Source: Muricauda sp. SCSIO 64092 (lineage in GTDB: Bacteria > Bacteroidota > Bacteroidia > Flavobacteriales > Flavobacteriaceae). Taken from it: DNA of 64,000 nucleotides. Positions within the stretch are counted from its first letter, which is position 1; each line of letters opens with the position of its first letter. Location of the stretch: contig NZ_CP095413.1 of the NCBI RefSeq assembly GCF_023016285.1, forward strand, positions 868,001 to 932,000, given 5' to 3'. The notes below the pieces were generated by a model. It searched no databases. It had not been told where the DNA came from and saw nothing but the letters and a program-made list of their open reading frames with translations. Shown one piece after another: positions 1 to 8,942 of the stretch. Made by a program: the position numbers and the translations under genes.

Positions 1-234
1 TTCAACCCTGGCCGAGATTTCATTCAATAAAAACTCACCGGATTCCAGCTCCACCTTTTGTTCATTGCCTTGTTTTATCACCAAATTTAAATTCTCAAAG
101 ACCGTGATATTGTTGAAATCCGGGACCTCGACTTCGATTCGGGTGAGATCCCCGGCATTTTGAAGGCAATCGGGCGCATTTTCCGAATTGCAGGAAAAGA
201 AGAGAAAAGATATAAGACTTAAAATACCGGACAT
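1..234 (-). CDS. GIN-domain (DUF2807-like) lipoprotein, N-terminal part
   Basis: This is the first 78 residues of a gene that runs off the left edge. A lipoprotein signal is visible: a hydrophobic stretch ends in F-F-S-C with the lipidated Cys at residue 15, so the product is probably anchored in the outer membrane. The following sequence (D-L-T-R-I-E-V-E, then a segment ending in N-L-N-L-V-I-K-Q-G) matches the opening beta strands of the head GIN domain family, whose exact function is unknown. I chose the ATG at 234 because AAGAAGG lies about eight bases upstream. An in-frame ATG at 297 would add 21 residues and a basic K-K, so it is a real alternative. It lies 71 bp beyond the acyloxyacyl hydrolase gene in the same direction. 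Confidence 0.6.
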   Translation of the reverse strand, partial: MSGILSLISFLFFSCNSENAPDCLQNAGDLTRIEVEVPDFNNITVFENLNLVIKQGNEQKVELESGEFLLNEISARVE

Positions 235-304
235 AAGATGTACCTTCTTAACACCTTCCCCATGGGAATACCCGTATAAAAATCTAATTTCCAACATCTA
301 TTTT

Positions 305-1405
305 CTAAAGTCTAATTCCAATTCCAAATTCTACTGCCTCGGCCGCCGCCGCATGGGATTTTAGGGTAACCGCACCAAACAAACGATTTCCAAAATAGCG
401 CTTCAGACCAATTCTATTGTAAACCCTCCCCTCAAAATCAAAAGGATAGTATACATAGTAACCTAATTGGGTTATGACACTTAATTTATTGATAAAAAGC
501 TCGTGTCCGACAAAAACCCCAACCCGTTTAAAATCCGTATCTGGGGCTACATTCATTTCCGGAAACGAAATTGATTGAAAACGGATCAGTTCTTTTAAAA
601 AATTGGAGAAGAAAGCATCCGCACCCACTTGAATGGCACTCTTTCTCCCCAATCTTTTATCCACATAGGCAGAAAAGATCCAAAAACCATATCGTCCCGA
701 ATTGACCACATCACTTTCATTTACCCCTCCCCGTAGTGCAAAGTTGTAACGAATGGGTTCCAACATCTTTTTCCTATGCTCTGGTTTTTTGAATTCATAA
801 ACCAATTCCTGGTTCAAATCGTAGGTAATTCCAAAATTAAAAGCCGCCGTATTTGTTGAGGTATTGGGTGCTTTAAAATTGGCGTTGGAGTAATGGATCA
901 ACGAAAGGCCTACTTTAAAACCTAAACCTGCAATCACGTTTTCCTGGTGATAGTTTACCATGGCCATGGTAGAACTTAACAAATGGGAACCGTAGGCATT
1001 GTTACGGAAATTGGTGTTTTTGTCATATGGATTGGTATTGTAGGCAATGCCCTGACCAATCCTAAACTGCAGGTTCCTTTTAAAGAAATAGAAATTATAG
1101 TGCGCATACATCCCAAAATGTTCCCCAAGGGTAGGGTTCTTCATGTCTTGATACACAAAAGTAAAGCCGGAATCCGGATAGCCATAGTCCGCTTCCCAGT
1201 CCTGTTCTCCAAATCGTTTACGATTGAAACCCAAAATAAATCCTGCCGGGTGCTCAGTAATTAAGTGGGATATATCAGAATTGTGCAGAAGTATAGACCC
1301 ATTGAATTGACTAAGATCTAGAACATACTTTTTAACCCTTTTTTCCTCTTGGGAGAAACCACAACAAACGCTGAATAGGAAGCAAATTAAAAGTAGGTCC
1401 TTCAT
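305..1405 (-). CDS. acyloxyacyl hydrolase (PagL-like lipid A deacylase family)
   Basis: The 366-residue product has a Sec signal peptide (M-K-D-L-L-L-I-C..., cleaved after about residue 19, C-G-F-S-Q). It looks like an outer-membrane beta-barrel, with alternating aromatic strands and a C-terminus typical of a barrel. The H-Y-S-N motif at residues 171-174 matches the His and Ser of the PagL-type active site. The family removes acyl chains from lipid A in the outer membrane. That activity is inferred from the motif and general shape; it is not proven for the longer Bacteroidota members. An open frame extends 47 codons upstream, but the start at 1405 is clearly set by the signal peptide. It follows metF in the same direction after 67 bp and could be read with it. 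Confidence 0.7.
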   Translation of the reverse strand: MKDLLLICFLFSVCCGFSQEEKRVKKYVLDLSQFNGSILLHNSDISHLITEHPAGFILGFNRKRFGEQDWEADYGYPDSGFTFVYQDMKNPTLGEHFGMYAHYNFYFFKRNLQFRIGQGIAYNTNPYDKNTNFRNNAYGSHLLSSTMAMVNYHQENVIAGLGFKVGLSLIHYSNANFKAPNTSTNTAAFNFGITYDLNQELVYEFKKPEHRKKMLEPIRYNFALRGGVNESDVVNSGRYGFWIFSAYVDKRLGRKSAIQVGADAFFSNFLKELIRFQSISFPEMNVAPDTDFKRVGVFVGHELFINKLSVITQLGYYVYYPFDFEGRVYNRIGLKRYFGNRLFGAVTLKSHAAAAEAVEFGIGIRL

Positions 1406-1472
1406 GCGCCATAAAAGTAGGGATAATTGCTCGATGATCTTGACCTGAAGCTTTCCTGTATTGCCCCAAGCT

Positions 1473-2426
1473 TTAAAAAATGGCTTTGGCAATGGCCTTG
1501 ATATTATCGGATTTTCCCATGGAATAGTAGTGCAATACGGGAACATCGGCCTTTTTCAATTCTTTAGACTGTTCTATACACCATTCTATCCCAACTTGCC
1601 GAACTTCCTTGTTTGTTTTGCACTGTTCAACGGCCTCAATTAAATCTTCCGGAATATCCACCCGGAACACCTGGGGCAATAGCTGTAAATGTTTCTTTAT
1701 GGCAATGGGCTTTATTCCAGGTATAATCGGTACCTCAATACCCATTTCACGAGCAGCTTCCACAAAGGCGAAGTACTTTTTGTTATCAAAAAACATTTGG
1801 GTCACCACATAATCGGCACCCAAATCAATTTTCTCTTTTAGCCGTTTTAAATCGGTTTTTAAAGAGGGGGCTTCCATATGTTTCTCCGGATAACCGGCCA
1901 CTCCAATACAAAAGTTGGCACAGTTATCGGTTTCAATTACTTCATGGAGGTAATTTCCACAGTTCAATTCCTGAATTTGCCGTACGAGGTCCGATGCGTA
2001 TTGATGTCCCCCTTTTGTTGGCTCAAAATACCTTTCTTCCTTCATGGCATCCCCCCTTAGCGCCATTACATTATCAAGACCCAAATAGTGACAATCCACC
2101 AGAAGATATTCCGTCTCTTCCTTGGTAAAGCCGCCACAAAGTACATGTGGAATGGCATCCACATCGTATTTATGTTTGATGGAAGCGCAAATACCCAATG
2201 TGCCGGGCCGCATGCGGGTGAGTTTTTTATCCAAAAGTCCATCGCGATCAATGTAGACATACTCCTCGCGTGAAGTTGTTACATCAATAAACGGTGGTTT
2301 AAATTCCATTAACGGGTCAATATTGTCATACAGTTCCTGAATGCTCTTTCCCTTAACGGGAGGAATAATCTCAAAACTAAAAAGGGTTTCCCCTTTTGCT
2401 TTTGTAATATGTTCGGTTACTTTCAT
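1473..2426 (-). CDS. metF: methylenetetrahydrofolate reductase
   Basis: This 317-residue flavoenzyme reduces 5,10-methylene-THF to 5-methyl-THF, the methyl donor for MetH. The sequence has the family's opening (F-S-F-E-I-I-P-P), the D-V-T-T-S strand, G-L-D-N-V-M-A-L-R-G-D and the V-T-Q-M-F-F-D segment of the TIM barrel. The length is normal. It is the last methionine gene of the SAM-I-controlled series metH-N, IVS, metH-C, IVS, metF, and starts 3 bp after the stop of the four-helix-bundle gene. The tight spacing means that gene was inserted without breaking co-transcription. Confidence 0.95.
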   Translation of the reverse strand: MKVTEHITKAKGETLFSFEIIPPVKGKSIQELYDNIDPLMEFKPPFIDVTTSREEYVYIDRDGLLDKKLTRMRPGTLGICASIKHKYDVDAIPHVLCGGFTKEETEYLLVDCHYLGLDNVMALRGDAMKEERYFEPTKGGHQYASDLVRQIQELNCGNYLHEVIETDNCANFCIGVAGYPEKHMEAPSLKTDLKRLKEKIDLGADYVVTQMFFDNKKYFAFVEAAREMGIEVPIIPGIKPIAIKKHLQLLPQVFRVDIPEDLIEAVEQCKTNKEVRQVGIEWCIEQSKELKKADVPVLHYYSMGKSDNIKAIAKAIF

Positions 2427-2429
2427 TCC

Positions 2430-2819
2430 TTAGTTATTTGTTGATGGTTGTTTGTTGTTGGCATTTTGTTTTAATGCATAATAGTTGATAAAACCATTCA
2501 ACAATTTTTTACAGGTTTTTGTCTGATTACTTATTTCTTGAAATTGCTTATCGGTTAAATAGCATTGATCTAAAGCTAAAAAGCATTGGGTCTCCAATTC
2601 ATAAAGAGAACCTCTGGCTATATGAAGAAACTGAATAGTGTCTGCTGAAGTTCTCCGACCACATCCTTCCGCAATATTTGAAGGAATGGATATACTACTT
2701 CTCCTAATTTGGTTGGTCAATCCGTAGATTTCTTCTTTTGGAAAAGAGCCTGTTTTTTCATAAATCATCTTCACCAACTTTCTGGATTCAATCCACACAT
2801 CTAAATCAGTATACTCCAT
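2430..2819 (-). CDS. four-helix-bundle protein (23S rRNA IVS-type), copy 1
   Basis: The 129 residues match the family first known from 23S rRNA intervening sequences: an opening Y-x-D-L-D-V-W, then [17 protein letters not shown] and F-L-H-I-A-R-G-S-L-Y-E-L-E-T. The family folds as a four-helix bundle of unknown function, and members are often carried on small mobile sequences. The gene lies between metH-C and metF and is flanked by inverted repeats rich in GGTTGATGGTTG. The downstream repeat is translated as the protein's own tail (N-N-K-Q-P-S-T-N-N). It is a second copy of the gene at 5986 and has no obvious role in methionine synthesis, so it is probably a passenger. Confidence 0.85.
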   Translation of the reverse strand: MEYTDLDVWIESRKLVKMIYEKTGSFPKEEIYGLTNQIRRSSISIPSNIAEGCGRRTSADTIQFLHIARGSLYELETQCFLALDQCYLTDKQFQEISNQTKTCKKLLNGFINYYALKQNANNKQPSTNN

Positions 2820-2820
2820 A

Positions 2821-2868
2821 CTACTTATTAATTCCCTTCAACTATCAACCATCAACCACCAAACATCA
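2821..2868. repeat. AACAACC-type repeat, outer flank of IVS copy 1
   Basis: Between the metH-C stop and the four-helix-bundle gene lies a run of CAACTATCAACCATCAACC units. On the other side of the gene, at about 2428-2462, the same words occur in inverted orientation (TTTGTTGATGGTTGTTTG). The pair therefore looks like terminal inverted repeats around the IVS gene. Confidence 0.5.
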
Positions 2869-2869
2869 A

Positions 2870-5800
2870 TTAATCCACATCGACCAAATTTGGGGCTAGC
2901 CACTTCTTGGCATCCTCCAGGCCCAAGTTTTTCCGTTTGGCAAAATCCTCAACTTGGTCCGGTTTAATTTTCCCAAGCCCAAAATATTTGGATTCAGGGT
3001 GCCCAAAATAATAACCACTGACACTGGCTGCGGGCCACATGGCCAAACTCTCCGTCAGCGTCACCCCTATTTTTTCCTCTACCCCCAGTAATTCCCAAAT
3101 GGTCAGTTTTTCCAAGTGGTCCGGACAGGCTGGATAACCTGGGGCAGGACGGATTCCCTTATATTTTTCATCAATCAAGGCCTGGTTATCCAACTTTTCC
3201 TTAGCTGCATAACCCCAATATCTTGTCCTCACCTCTTTGTGCAAATATTCGGCAAAAGCTTCGGCCAATCGATCGGCAAGGGCTTTAATCATGATCGAGC
3301 CATAATCATCATGATCTTTTTCAAATGCCGTGGCCAATTCTTGTGTACCAAAACCTGCCGTTACACAAAAACAACCTATGTAATCTTGGATGCCAATCGC
3401 TTTTGGCGCTATAAAATCCGCTAAAGCAATATTGGGAACGCCATCTCGTTTTTTGAGCTGTTGGCGTAAAGTCCGAAATATAAATTTTCCATGTTCCTTG
3501 GAAAGGACTTCAATATCATCCCCATCTATGGTATTGGCGGGGAATAGCCCAAAAATGGCCTTACCGTTCAACAGCTTTTCATCCAAGACTTTTTTTAGTA
3601 GAATTTGGGCATCATGAAAAAGTTCATTGGCTTGTTCACCAATTACCTCATCTTCCAAAATAGCAGGGTATTTTCCATGCAGGTCCCAGGAGCGGAAAAA
3701 AGGGGTCCAATCGATAAATTCCTTGAGTTCGGATAAATCAAAATTATCCCAAAACTCTATACCCAATTGGTTGGGTTTGTAAATGTCCTCCTCTTTAAAT
3801 TCAATTTGCAATTTATTCGCCCGTGCTTCTTGCAAGCTTAGATATTCCTTCTGTTTGGTCCGATTTAAAAATTTTTCACGAAAGCTTTCGTAATCGAGTT
3901 TAATTGATTTCTTATAGGTTTCGGAAGTTTCTTTTTGAAGCAAGTCCCCAACTACGGTGACCGCTCTTGAAGCATCATGTACATGAACTACGGATTGGCT
4001 GTACATTGGGTCTATTTTGACCGCCGTATGGGCCTTACTTGTAGTTGCCCCACCAATCAATAACGGAACGTCGAAATTTTGACGTTCCATCTCTTTGGCC
4101 AAGAAGACCATTTCATCAAGTGAAGGAGTTATCAATCCACTCAACCCAATAATATCGACCTTTTCTTCGATTGCCCTATTAATGATTTTTTCAGGAGGTA
4201 CCATTACCCCCAAATCAACAATTTCATAGTTATTACAGGCCAAGACCACGGATACAATGTTTTTTCCGATATCATGCACATCGCCTTTAACGGTAGCCAT
4301 TAGAATCTTACCTGCAGTACCAGCCCCCTCTAACTCCCCCGAAGGGGGAGAACTTAAAAGTTGGGTGTGAATGGCCTCTAAAACACTTTCAAGGTCACCT
4401 AAGACTTCATTATTGGTAAACCTGATGACCCGATAACCTTGATTTTCGAGCCATGAAGTACGTTCAGCATCCGATTTTTTATTTTCCGGGAGTTGATGGA
4501 TACCGCCATCAACTTCGACAATCAAGTTTTGTTTTAAACAGATAAAATCGGCAATGAATTCTCCAATGATATGCTGCCTTCTAAATTTGTATCCATCCAA
4601 ATTTTTACCACTTAAGGCATTCCATAGCATGGCCTCGGCCTTTGTAGGCTGATTTCGCATTTTTTGGGCATGTTCCTTCAACAACCCATATAAAATAGGA
4701 TTTGCCGTAGCCCAGTATTGCTCCCCCTTTGGGGGTTGGGGGGCCTTTTTCGATTCTTCAATAAAAGGCTCTAGATAGGCCACGGCTTTTTTCATGACCC
4801 TGGCCGATTTCACAACTTGCGGCAAAAACATTTTTCCGCTGCCGAATAAATCTCCCACGACGTTCATTCCGGTCATCAAATGCCCCTCAATAACTTCAAG
4901 TGGTCTCGAAGCGTGTTCGCGGGCTTCTTCAACATCTTCAATAATGTATTGGTCTATTCCCTTGACCAAGGCCCGGGTGATACGGTCCTGCAGTGGTTCT
5001 TGACGCCAGGAAAGATCTACTTTACTCTCCTTGGTTTTTCCCTGGACGGTTTCTGCAAATTCCAACAGTCTTTCCGTGGCATCTTCCCTCCGATTAAGAA
5101 CTACATCTTCCACATATTCCAAAAGGTCCTTTGGGATATCATCATAAACCTCCAACAAGGCTGGATTGACAATACCCATGTTCATTCCGGCTTTGATGGC
5201 GTGATATAAGAACACGGAATGCATCGCTTCCCGTACGGGATTGTTACCCCTAAAGGAAAAGGAAACATTACTGACCCCTCCACTCACGCTGCAATAGGGA
5301 AGATTGTTACGCACCCATTGCGTACCTTCAATAAAGTCCAGTGCATTTCGCTTATGCTCATCCATTCCGGTAGCTACGGGAAAAATATTGAGGTCAAAAA
5401 TGATGTCTTCAGGAGGAAAGCCCACCTCATCCACCAGAATTCCATAGGAGCGTTCGGCTATTTCAATCCGTCGTTCCAAATTATCTGCTTGGCCCACTTC
5501 ATCAAAAGCCATGATAATTACCGCCGCTCCGTACCGCTTGATTAATTTAGCCTGTCGGACGAACTCTTCTTTACCTTCCTTTAAACTAATGGAGTTTACC
5601 ACACATTTTCCCTGGACCACTTGAAGCCCTGCTTCAATAATCTCCCATTTGGAACTATCTATCATTATGGGAACACGCGCGATATCGGGTTCAGCAACGA
5701 TCAAATTCAAAAACCTGACCATAGCCTGTTTGCCATCAATAAGACCATCGTCCATATTAATATCGATGATTTGGGCTCCGCCCTCTACTTGATGTCTCGC

Positions 5801-5989
5801 AATTTCAAGTGCTTCCTCGTACTTATCTTCTTTGATCAAACGCAGGAATTTTCGTGAACCTGCCACATTGGTGCGCTCCCCCACATTTACAAAATTGCTT
5901 TCCGCAGTGATGACAAGAGGCTCCAAGCCACTCAAACGTAGAAATCGTTGTTGGTTATTCGTAATTGGTTGTTCGTTGAAAGTTCTCAT
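2870..5989 (-). CDS. metH: methionine synthase C-terminal part (pterin, cobalamin and AdoMet domains) with in-frame DUF559 insert
   Basis: This gene holds the methyl-THF-binding, cobalamin-binding and reactivation domains of B12-dependent methionine synthase. Visible are the pterin-binding barrel (from about residue 30), the helical cap ending [12 protein letters not shown] (403-414), the cobalamin motif G-D-V-H-D-I-G-K with its axial His, and the AdoMet-domain motif [12 protein letters not shown]. The homocysteine/zinc domain is a separate gene at 6364. Residues 415-557 are not MetH: they form a DUF559 endonuclease-like domain placed in the linker between cap and cobalamin domains. Without it the protein is about 896 residues, right for the split form. 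The first 15 residues ([10 protein letters not shown]) are encoded by an AACAACC repeat. The start overlaps the preceding gene by ATGA. Confidence 0.93.
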   Translation of the reverse strand: MRTFNEQPITNNQQRFLRLSGLEPLVITAESNFVNVGERTNVAGSRKFLRLIKEDKYEEALEIARHQVEGGAQIIDINMDDGLIDGKQAMVRFLNLIVAEPDIARVPIMIDSSKWEIIEAGLQVVQGKCVVNSISLKEGKEEFVRQAKLIKRYGAAVIIMAFDEVGQADNLERRIEIAERSYGILVDEVGFPPEDIIFDLNIFPVATGMDEHKRNALDFIEGTQWVRNNLPYCSVSGGVSNVSFSFRGNNPVREAMHSVFLYHAIKAGMNMGIVNPALLEVYDDIPKDLLEYVEDVVLNRREDATERLLEFAETVQGKTKESKVDLSWRQEPLQDRITRALVKGIDQYIIEDVEEAREHASRPLEVIEGHLMTGMNVVGDLFGSGKMFLPQVVKSARVMKKAVAYLEPFIEESKKAPQPPKGEQYWATANPILYGLLKEHAQKMRNQPTKAEAMLWNALSGKNLDGYKFRRQHIIGEFIADFICLKQNLIVEVDGGIHQLPENKKSDAERTSWLENQGYRVIRFTNNEVLGDLESVLEAIHTQLLSSPPSGELEGAGTAGKILMATVKGDVHDIGKNIVSVVLACNNYEIVDLGVMVPPEKIINRAIEEKVDIIGLSGLITPSLDEMVFLAKEMERQNFDVPLLIGGATTSKAHTAVKIDPMYSQSVVHVHDASRAVTVVGDLLQKETSETYKKSIKLDYESFREKFLNRTKQKEYLSLQEARANKLQIEFKEEDIYKPNQLGIEFWDNFDLSELKEFIDWTPFFRSWDLHGKYPAILEDEVIGEQANELFHDAQILLKKVLDEKLLNGKAIFGLFPANTIDGDDIEVLSKEHGKFIFRTLRQQLKKRDGVPNIALADFIAPKAIGIQDYIGCFCVTAGFGTQELATAFEKDHDDYGSIMIKALADRLAEAFAEYLHKEVRTRYWGYAAKEKLDNQALIDEKYKGIRPAPGYPACPDHLEKLTIWELLGVEEKIGVTLTESLAMWPAASVSGYYFGHPESKYFGLGKIKPDQVEDFAKRKNLGLEDAKKWLAPNLVDVD
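4324..4353. repeat. GC-rich palindromic repeat, 3' border of the metH insert
   Basis: The core CTCCCCCGAAGGGGGAG is a perfect hairpin, preceded by GCCCCCTCTAA. It is the inverted counterpart of the repeat at 4721-4746 and closely resembles the solo copies in cobA (10271) and the sulfite reductase gene (10461). Confidence 0.8.
4721..4746. repeat. GC-rich palindromic repeat, 5' border of the metH insert
   Basis: CTCCCCCTTTGGGGG is followed by TTGGGGGGC. Read on the minus strand it starts with the same GCCCCCC...CCCAAAGGGGGAG order as the inverted copy at 4324-4353, so the two form terminal inverted repeats around the DUF559 domain. Confidence 0.8.
5945..5985. repeat. AACAACC-type repeat translated as the MetH-C N-terminus
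   Basis: TCGTTGTTGGTTATTCG and GGTTGTTCGTTG lie in the first codons of metH-C. The same words occur inverted at 6350-6372, on the other side of the four-helix-bundle gene (GAACAACGATTAACC), so this is probably the border of that inserted module. Confidence 0.6.
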
Positions 5990-6342
5990 AACTTCTTATG
6001 ATAATTAATGAAGCCGTTCAACAATTTTTTAACACGTTCAATTTCTCTCAAAATTTCTGAGATATCACCAGTAGTATATTCCAAGTCGTTGGCCAGAATA
6101 ATTTGGGTTTCGACCTCGAATAATAAACCCCTAGCTATATGTAAAAAGTGAATGGTCTCTTTTGAAGACTGCCTACCACAACCCTCTGCAATATTGGAAG
6201 AAACCGAAATCACACATCTTCTTAATTGCGAGGTCAAAGAAAATTGTTCTTCCTTCGGAAACACTCTTGTCAACAAATACACTTGTCTGACCAACTCTCT
6301 AGCCTTTAACCAAATATCCAATTCTTTATAGTCCATTCCCAT
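5986..6342 (-). CDS. four-helix-bundle protein (23S rRNA IVS-type), copy 2
   Basis: The product has about 118 residues and is homologous to the gene at 2430: D-Y-K-E-L-D-I-W opening, [17 protein letters not shown] and F-L-H-I-A-R-G. It sits between the two halves of methionine synthase. Its TGA stop overlaps the metH-C ATG (ATGA at 5986-5989), so metH-C translation is probably coupled to it. I placed the start at the M-G-M-D-Y codon; an in-frame ATG at 6360 would add six residues encoded by the flanking repeat. Function is unknown. A structural helper role for split MetH cannot be excluded, but the family's mobility makes a passenger more likely. Confidence 0.8.
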   Translation of the reverse strand: MGMDYKELDIWLKARELVRQVYLLTRVFPKEEQFSLTSQLRRCVISVSSNIAEGCGRQSSKETIHFLHIARGLLFEVETQIILANDLEYTTGDISEILREIERVKKLLNGFINYHKKL

Positions 6343-6363
6343 AGTTTCATTAACGAACAACGA

Positions 6364-7365
6364 TTAACCATTAACTAAAAGCTCTCGAGGAGCGTAATGC
6401 TTCACCAATTCTGCAATAGCCTTAATATGTTCGGGTGTGGTGCCGCAGCATCCACCAACAATATTGACAAGACCCTTCTCTAAATATTCCTTGATCTGCG
6501 AGGCCATTTGTTCCGGGGTTTCGTCATATTCGCCAAAAGCATTGGGCAGGCCCGCATTGGGATGCGCACTAATGGCATGATCTGATTTTGCTGAGATAAC
6601 CTCCAAATGTGGAGTCAATTGCTTTGCCCCCAAAGCACAATTAAACCCTACCGATAAAATTGGAATATGGGAAATGGAAATTAAAAAGGCTTCTGCGGTC
6701 TGTCCAGAAAGTGTCCTTCCAGAGGCATCGGTTATGGTCCCACTCACCATTATGGGTACCTGAATATTACGTTCTTCCTTGACTTCTTCAATGGCAAACA
6801 AAGCTGCTTTGGCATTTAAGGTGTCAAAAATGGTTTCCACCAATAACATATCCGAACCTCCATCCAATAGGGCTTCGGCCTGTAGTTTGTAAGCTATTCG
6901 AAGTTCATCAAAACTTACGGCACGAAATCCGGGATCGTTCACATCCGGCGAAAGACTGGCAGTTTTATTGGTGGGCCCCATGCTTCCTGCAACAAAGCGA
7001 GGCTTATGGGGCTCTTTCAAGGTGAATTCATCAGCCACTTTCTTGGCAATCCGTGCAGATTCATAGTTGAGTTCATAAACCAATTCTTCCATCCCATAAT
7101 CGGCCATGGCAATGGTGGTGCCCGAGAAGGTATTGGTCTCTACAATATCCGCTCCTGCTTCAAAGTATTTTCTATGCACCTCTGCAATGGCATCCGGCTG
7201 GGTCAAGGACAATAGATCGTTATTTCCTTGTAACGGATGTGGCCAATCCTTAAAGCGATCGCCCCGAAAGTCTTCTTCAGTAAACTTATAACGCTGCAAC
7301 ATCGTGCCCATGGCCCCATCCAAGATTAAAATTCGTTCCTCGAGTAAACTCTTAATTCTAGACAT
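6364..7365 (-). CDS. metH: methionine synthase N-terminal part (homocysteine-binding, zinc domain)
   Basis: The 333-residue betaine-homocysteine-methyltransferase-like barrel binds homocysteine on zinc and receives the methyl group from cobalamin held by the companion protein at 2870. The sequence shows [12 protein letters not shown] near the N-terminus and the zinc ligands in F-N-C-A-L-G-A and [10 protein letters not shown]. The length fits the separate Hcy-methyltransferase gene seen in split metH systems. It is the first gene after the SAM-I riboswitch at 7439-7596 (leader about 74 nt), so SAM should repress it. The reading order is metH-N, IVS, metH-C, IVS, metF. Confidence 0.93.
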   Translation of the reverse strand: MSRIKSLLEERILILDGAMGTMLQRYKFTEEDFRGDRFKDWPHPLQGNNDLLSLTQPDAIAEVHRKYFEAGADIVETNTFSGTTIAMADYGMEELVYELNYESARIAKKVADEFTLKEPHKPRFVAGSMGPTNKTASLSPDVNDPGFRAVSFDELRIAYKLQAEALLDGGSDMLLVETIFDTLNAKAALFAIEEVKEERNIQVPIMVSGTITDASGRTLSGQTAEAFLISISHIPILSVGFNCALGAKQLTPHLEVISAKSDHAISAHPNAGLPNAFGEYDETPEQMASQIKEYLEKGLVNIVGGCCGTTPEHIKAIAELVKHYAPRELLVNG

Positions 7366-7438
7366 AATAAGCTATTGCCCCAAATTCATTGGGAGTTAAA
7401 ATATAGTATCAAGCAAGATGGAAATTCCTATTCTTTAT

Positions 7439-7596
7439 GTTATCCTTCCCATATCATCCTGTAATTACTTTAGCAGGTCCCAAACAAGTTTGGGATGGGT
7501 AGAATGTAGCACCTTCTCAGATCCTGATCGGCATCAGGATAAACCGAGGGTTGCTAAGGCATCATAGGGTCTATTCCCTCCACCTTTCTTGATAAC
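7439..7596 (-). ncRNA. SAM-I (S-box) riboswitch upstream of metH-N
   Basis: On the minus strand P1 is formed by GTTATC (from 7596) and GATAAC (ending 7439). The conserved core is present in order: AAGAAAGGTGGAGGGA, ACCCTATGATGCC, TTAGCAACCC, then GAGAAGGTGCTACATTCTACC. The 158-nt length fits a SAM-I aptamer with an extended P3 (ATCCTGATGCCGATCAGGAT) and a long P4. It ends 74 nt before the metH-N start. SAM binding should lower expression of metH and metF. No clear intrinsic terminator follows, so translational control is likely. Confidence 0.93.
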
Positions 7597-7735
7597 TTTC
7601 AATTTTTAAATGAACTCTAGCGCAAAGAAACGGCGCATTGTTTTGAAAACCAAAAAAACCTTCCAAAAAGAAATTGAAAGGCTTTTCCAATTTAGAACAC
7701 GTATTGAGTTCGTGAGGTTTAGCGTCACGAAAAAT

Positions 7736-8797
7736 CTATAGGATACTTTGCACCACTTCTTTTTTGGCTTCCTTTTTGGTTCCATCAAATCCTTCAACAC
7801 CGCCGACAGTGGTATATTTCATCACAAACCGTTTGTCCGGATTTATAATTTGATAAGCGTATTGGCACATAACGGCCGCTTCATGAAAACCGGATAAAAT
7901 CAGTTTTAATTTTCCTTCATAGGTGTTGACATCGCCAATGGCAAAAACCCCTGGAATATTGGTTTGGTAATCCTTGGCGTTATTTACTTTAATGGCATTT
8001 TTTTCGATTTCGAGACCCCAATTCCCTAAAGGCCCCAGTTTAGGGGAAAGTCCGAACAAGGGGATAAAATGGTCAACTTCCAAATAGGTTGGTTCTTTAT
8101 CCGGCTCGGTACTTTTAATGACCACGGCCTGAAGTTCCTTATTTCCGTGCAATTCCTTTACCTCAGCCTTGGTATATAACTTGATTTTCCCCAATTGTGC
8201 CAACTCCCGTGCTTTTTCCACGGAATCCAATGCTCCCCTAAATTCATTCCTTCTATGGACCAGTGATACTTCGGAGGCCACATCCGCCAAATAAATGGCC
8301 CAGTCCAAAGCCGAATCGCCACCTCCCGCAATCACTACCTTCTTGTCCCTATAGACTTCCGGATCCTTAATGATATAGGAAACACCGTTATCTTCATACC
8401 TCTCCAAATTCTCCAGTTGTGGCTTGCGAGGTTCAAAAGACCCCAATCCTCCAGCAATTACAACTACCGGTGCATGATGCTTGGTTCCTTTATTGGTCGT
8501 TACAATGAACGAACCATCTTCTTGTTTTTCCAAAGTTTCGGCCCGTTCTCCCAAGGTATATCCGGCATTGAAAGGCTTTATCTGTTCTAGGAGGCGTTCC
8601 ACTAAATCCCCTGCCAAAATCTCTGGATAGGCAGGAATGTCATAAATGGGTTTCTTCGGATAGATTTCCGAACACTGCCCTCCTGGTTGGGGCAATGCAT
8701 CAATCAAATGACATTTCAGTTTTAATAATCCAGCTTCAAATACGGTAAACAATCCTGTTGGGCCTGCACCAATTATCAATATATCGGTTTTAATCAT
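7736..8797 (-). CDS. ferredoxin--NADP reductase (thioredoxin-reductase-like type)
   Basis: The 353-residue flavoprotein has an N-terminal FAD-binding G-A-G-P-T-G, a P-G-G-Q-C segment, a central NADP-binding G-G-G-D-S-A and the C-terminal A-I-G-D-V-N motif. It lacks the C-x-x-C redox pair of thioredoxin reductase, which points to the type 2 ferredoxin-NADP reductase family. It is the last gene of the sulfate assimilation run, 145 bp after the siroheme synthase gene, and probably supplies reduced ferredoxin to the sulfite reductase encoded upstream. YpdA-type bacillithiol disulfide reductases are relatives, but the C-terminal extension (V-G-G-V-E-G-F-D-G-T-K-K) fits type 2 ferredoxin-NADP reductases better. 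Confidence 0.85.
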   Translation of the reverse strand: MIKTDILIIGAGPTGLFTVFEAGLLKLKCHLIDALPQPGGQCSEIYPKKPIYDIPAYPEILAGDLVERLLEQIKPFNAGYTLGERAETLEKQEDGSFIVTTNKGTKHHAPVVVIAGGLGSFEPRKPQLENLERYEDNGVSYIIKDPEVYRDKKVVIAGGGDSALDWAIYLADVASEVSLVHRRNEFRGALDSVEKARELAQLGKIKLYTKAEVKELHGNKELQAVVIKSTEPDKEPTYLEVDHFIPLFGLSPKLGPLGNWGLEIEKNAIKVNNAKDYQTNIPGVFAIGDVNTYEGKLKLILSGFHEAAVMCQYAYQIINPDKRFVMKYTTVGGVEGFDGTKKEAKKEVVQSIL

Positions 8798-8942
8798 TTC
8801 TATTATTAGTTATTAGTATTGAGTAATTGGACGATAGAAAAATGGCATGCCATTGACTTCAAGTCTTTAATTAGCTCAATCATTAGTATTCTATTTTAAG
8901 GGTAATTCCATAAATCCTAAGTACTCATATCTTAGTACTTGC

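Larger units (their letters stand above)
4319..4747 (-). mobile_element. in-frame DUF559 (VSR/PD-(D/E)XK-like) endonuclease element inside metH
   Basis: About 429 bp (143 codons) interrupt metH exactly at the linker before [12 protein letters not shown]. The translation carries DUF559 signatures: A-E-x-x-[33 protein letters not shown], then [13 protein letters not shown]. The E-V-D-G-G-x-H strand and D-F-I-C fit the very-short-patch-repair nuclease-like fold. Both ends carry GC-rich inverted repeats (4324-4353 and 4721-4746) that are themselves palindromic and are translated as [11 protein letters not shown] and A-P-Q-P-P-K-G-E. No stop codon or frameshift occurs, so both host and guest stay readable. 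Confidence 0.85.

Noticed and set aside
4319..4747. Intein in MetH
   Set aside because: No Cys/Ser at the start, no His-Asn at the end and no intein blocks; the inserted domain is DUF559-like, not a LAGLIDADG or HNH intein.
7606..7800. Small minus-strand frame overlapping the end of the ferredoxin-NADP reductase gene
   Set aside because: Mostly an out-of-frame reading of the reductase gene and the metH promoter region.
8841..8940. Two small hairpins (AATGGCATGCCATT and AAGTACT...AGTACTT) between the siroheme synthase and ferredoxin reductase genes
   Set aside because: No T-tract and no known motif; possible attenuator, but too weak to call.
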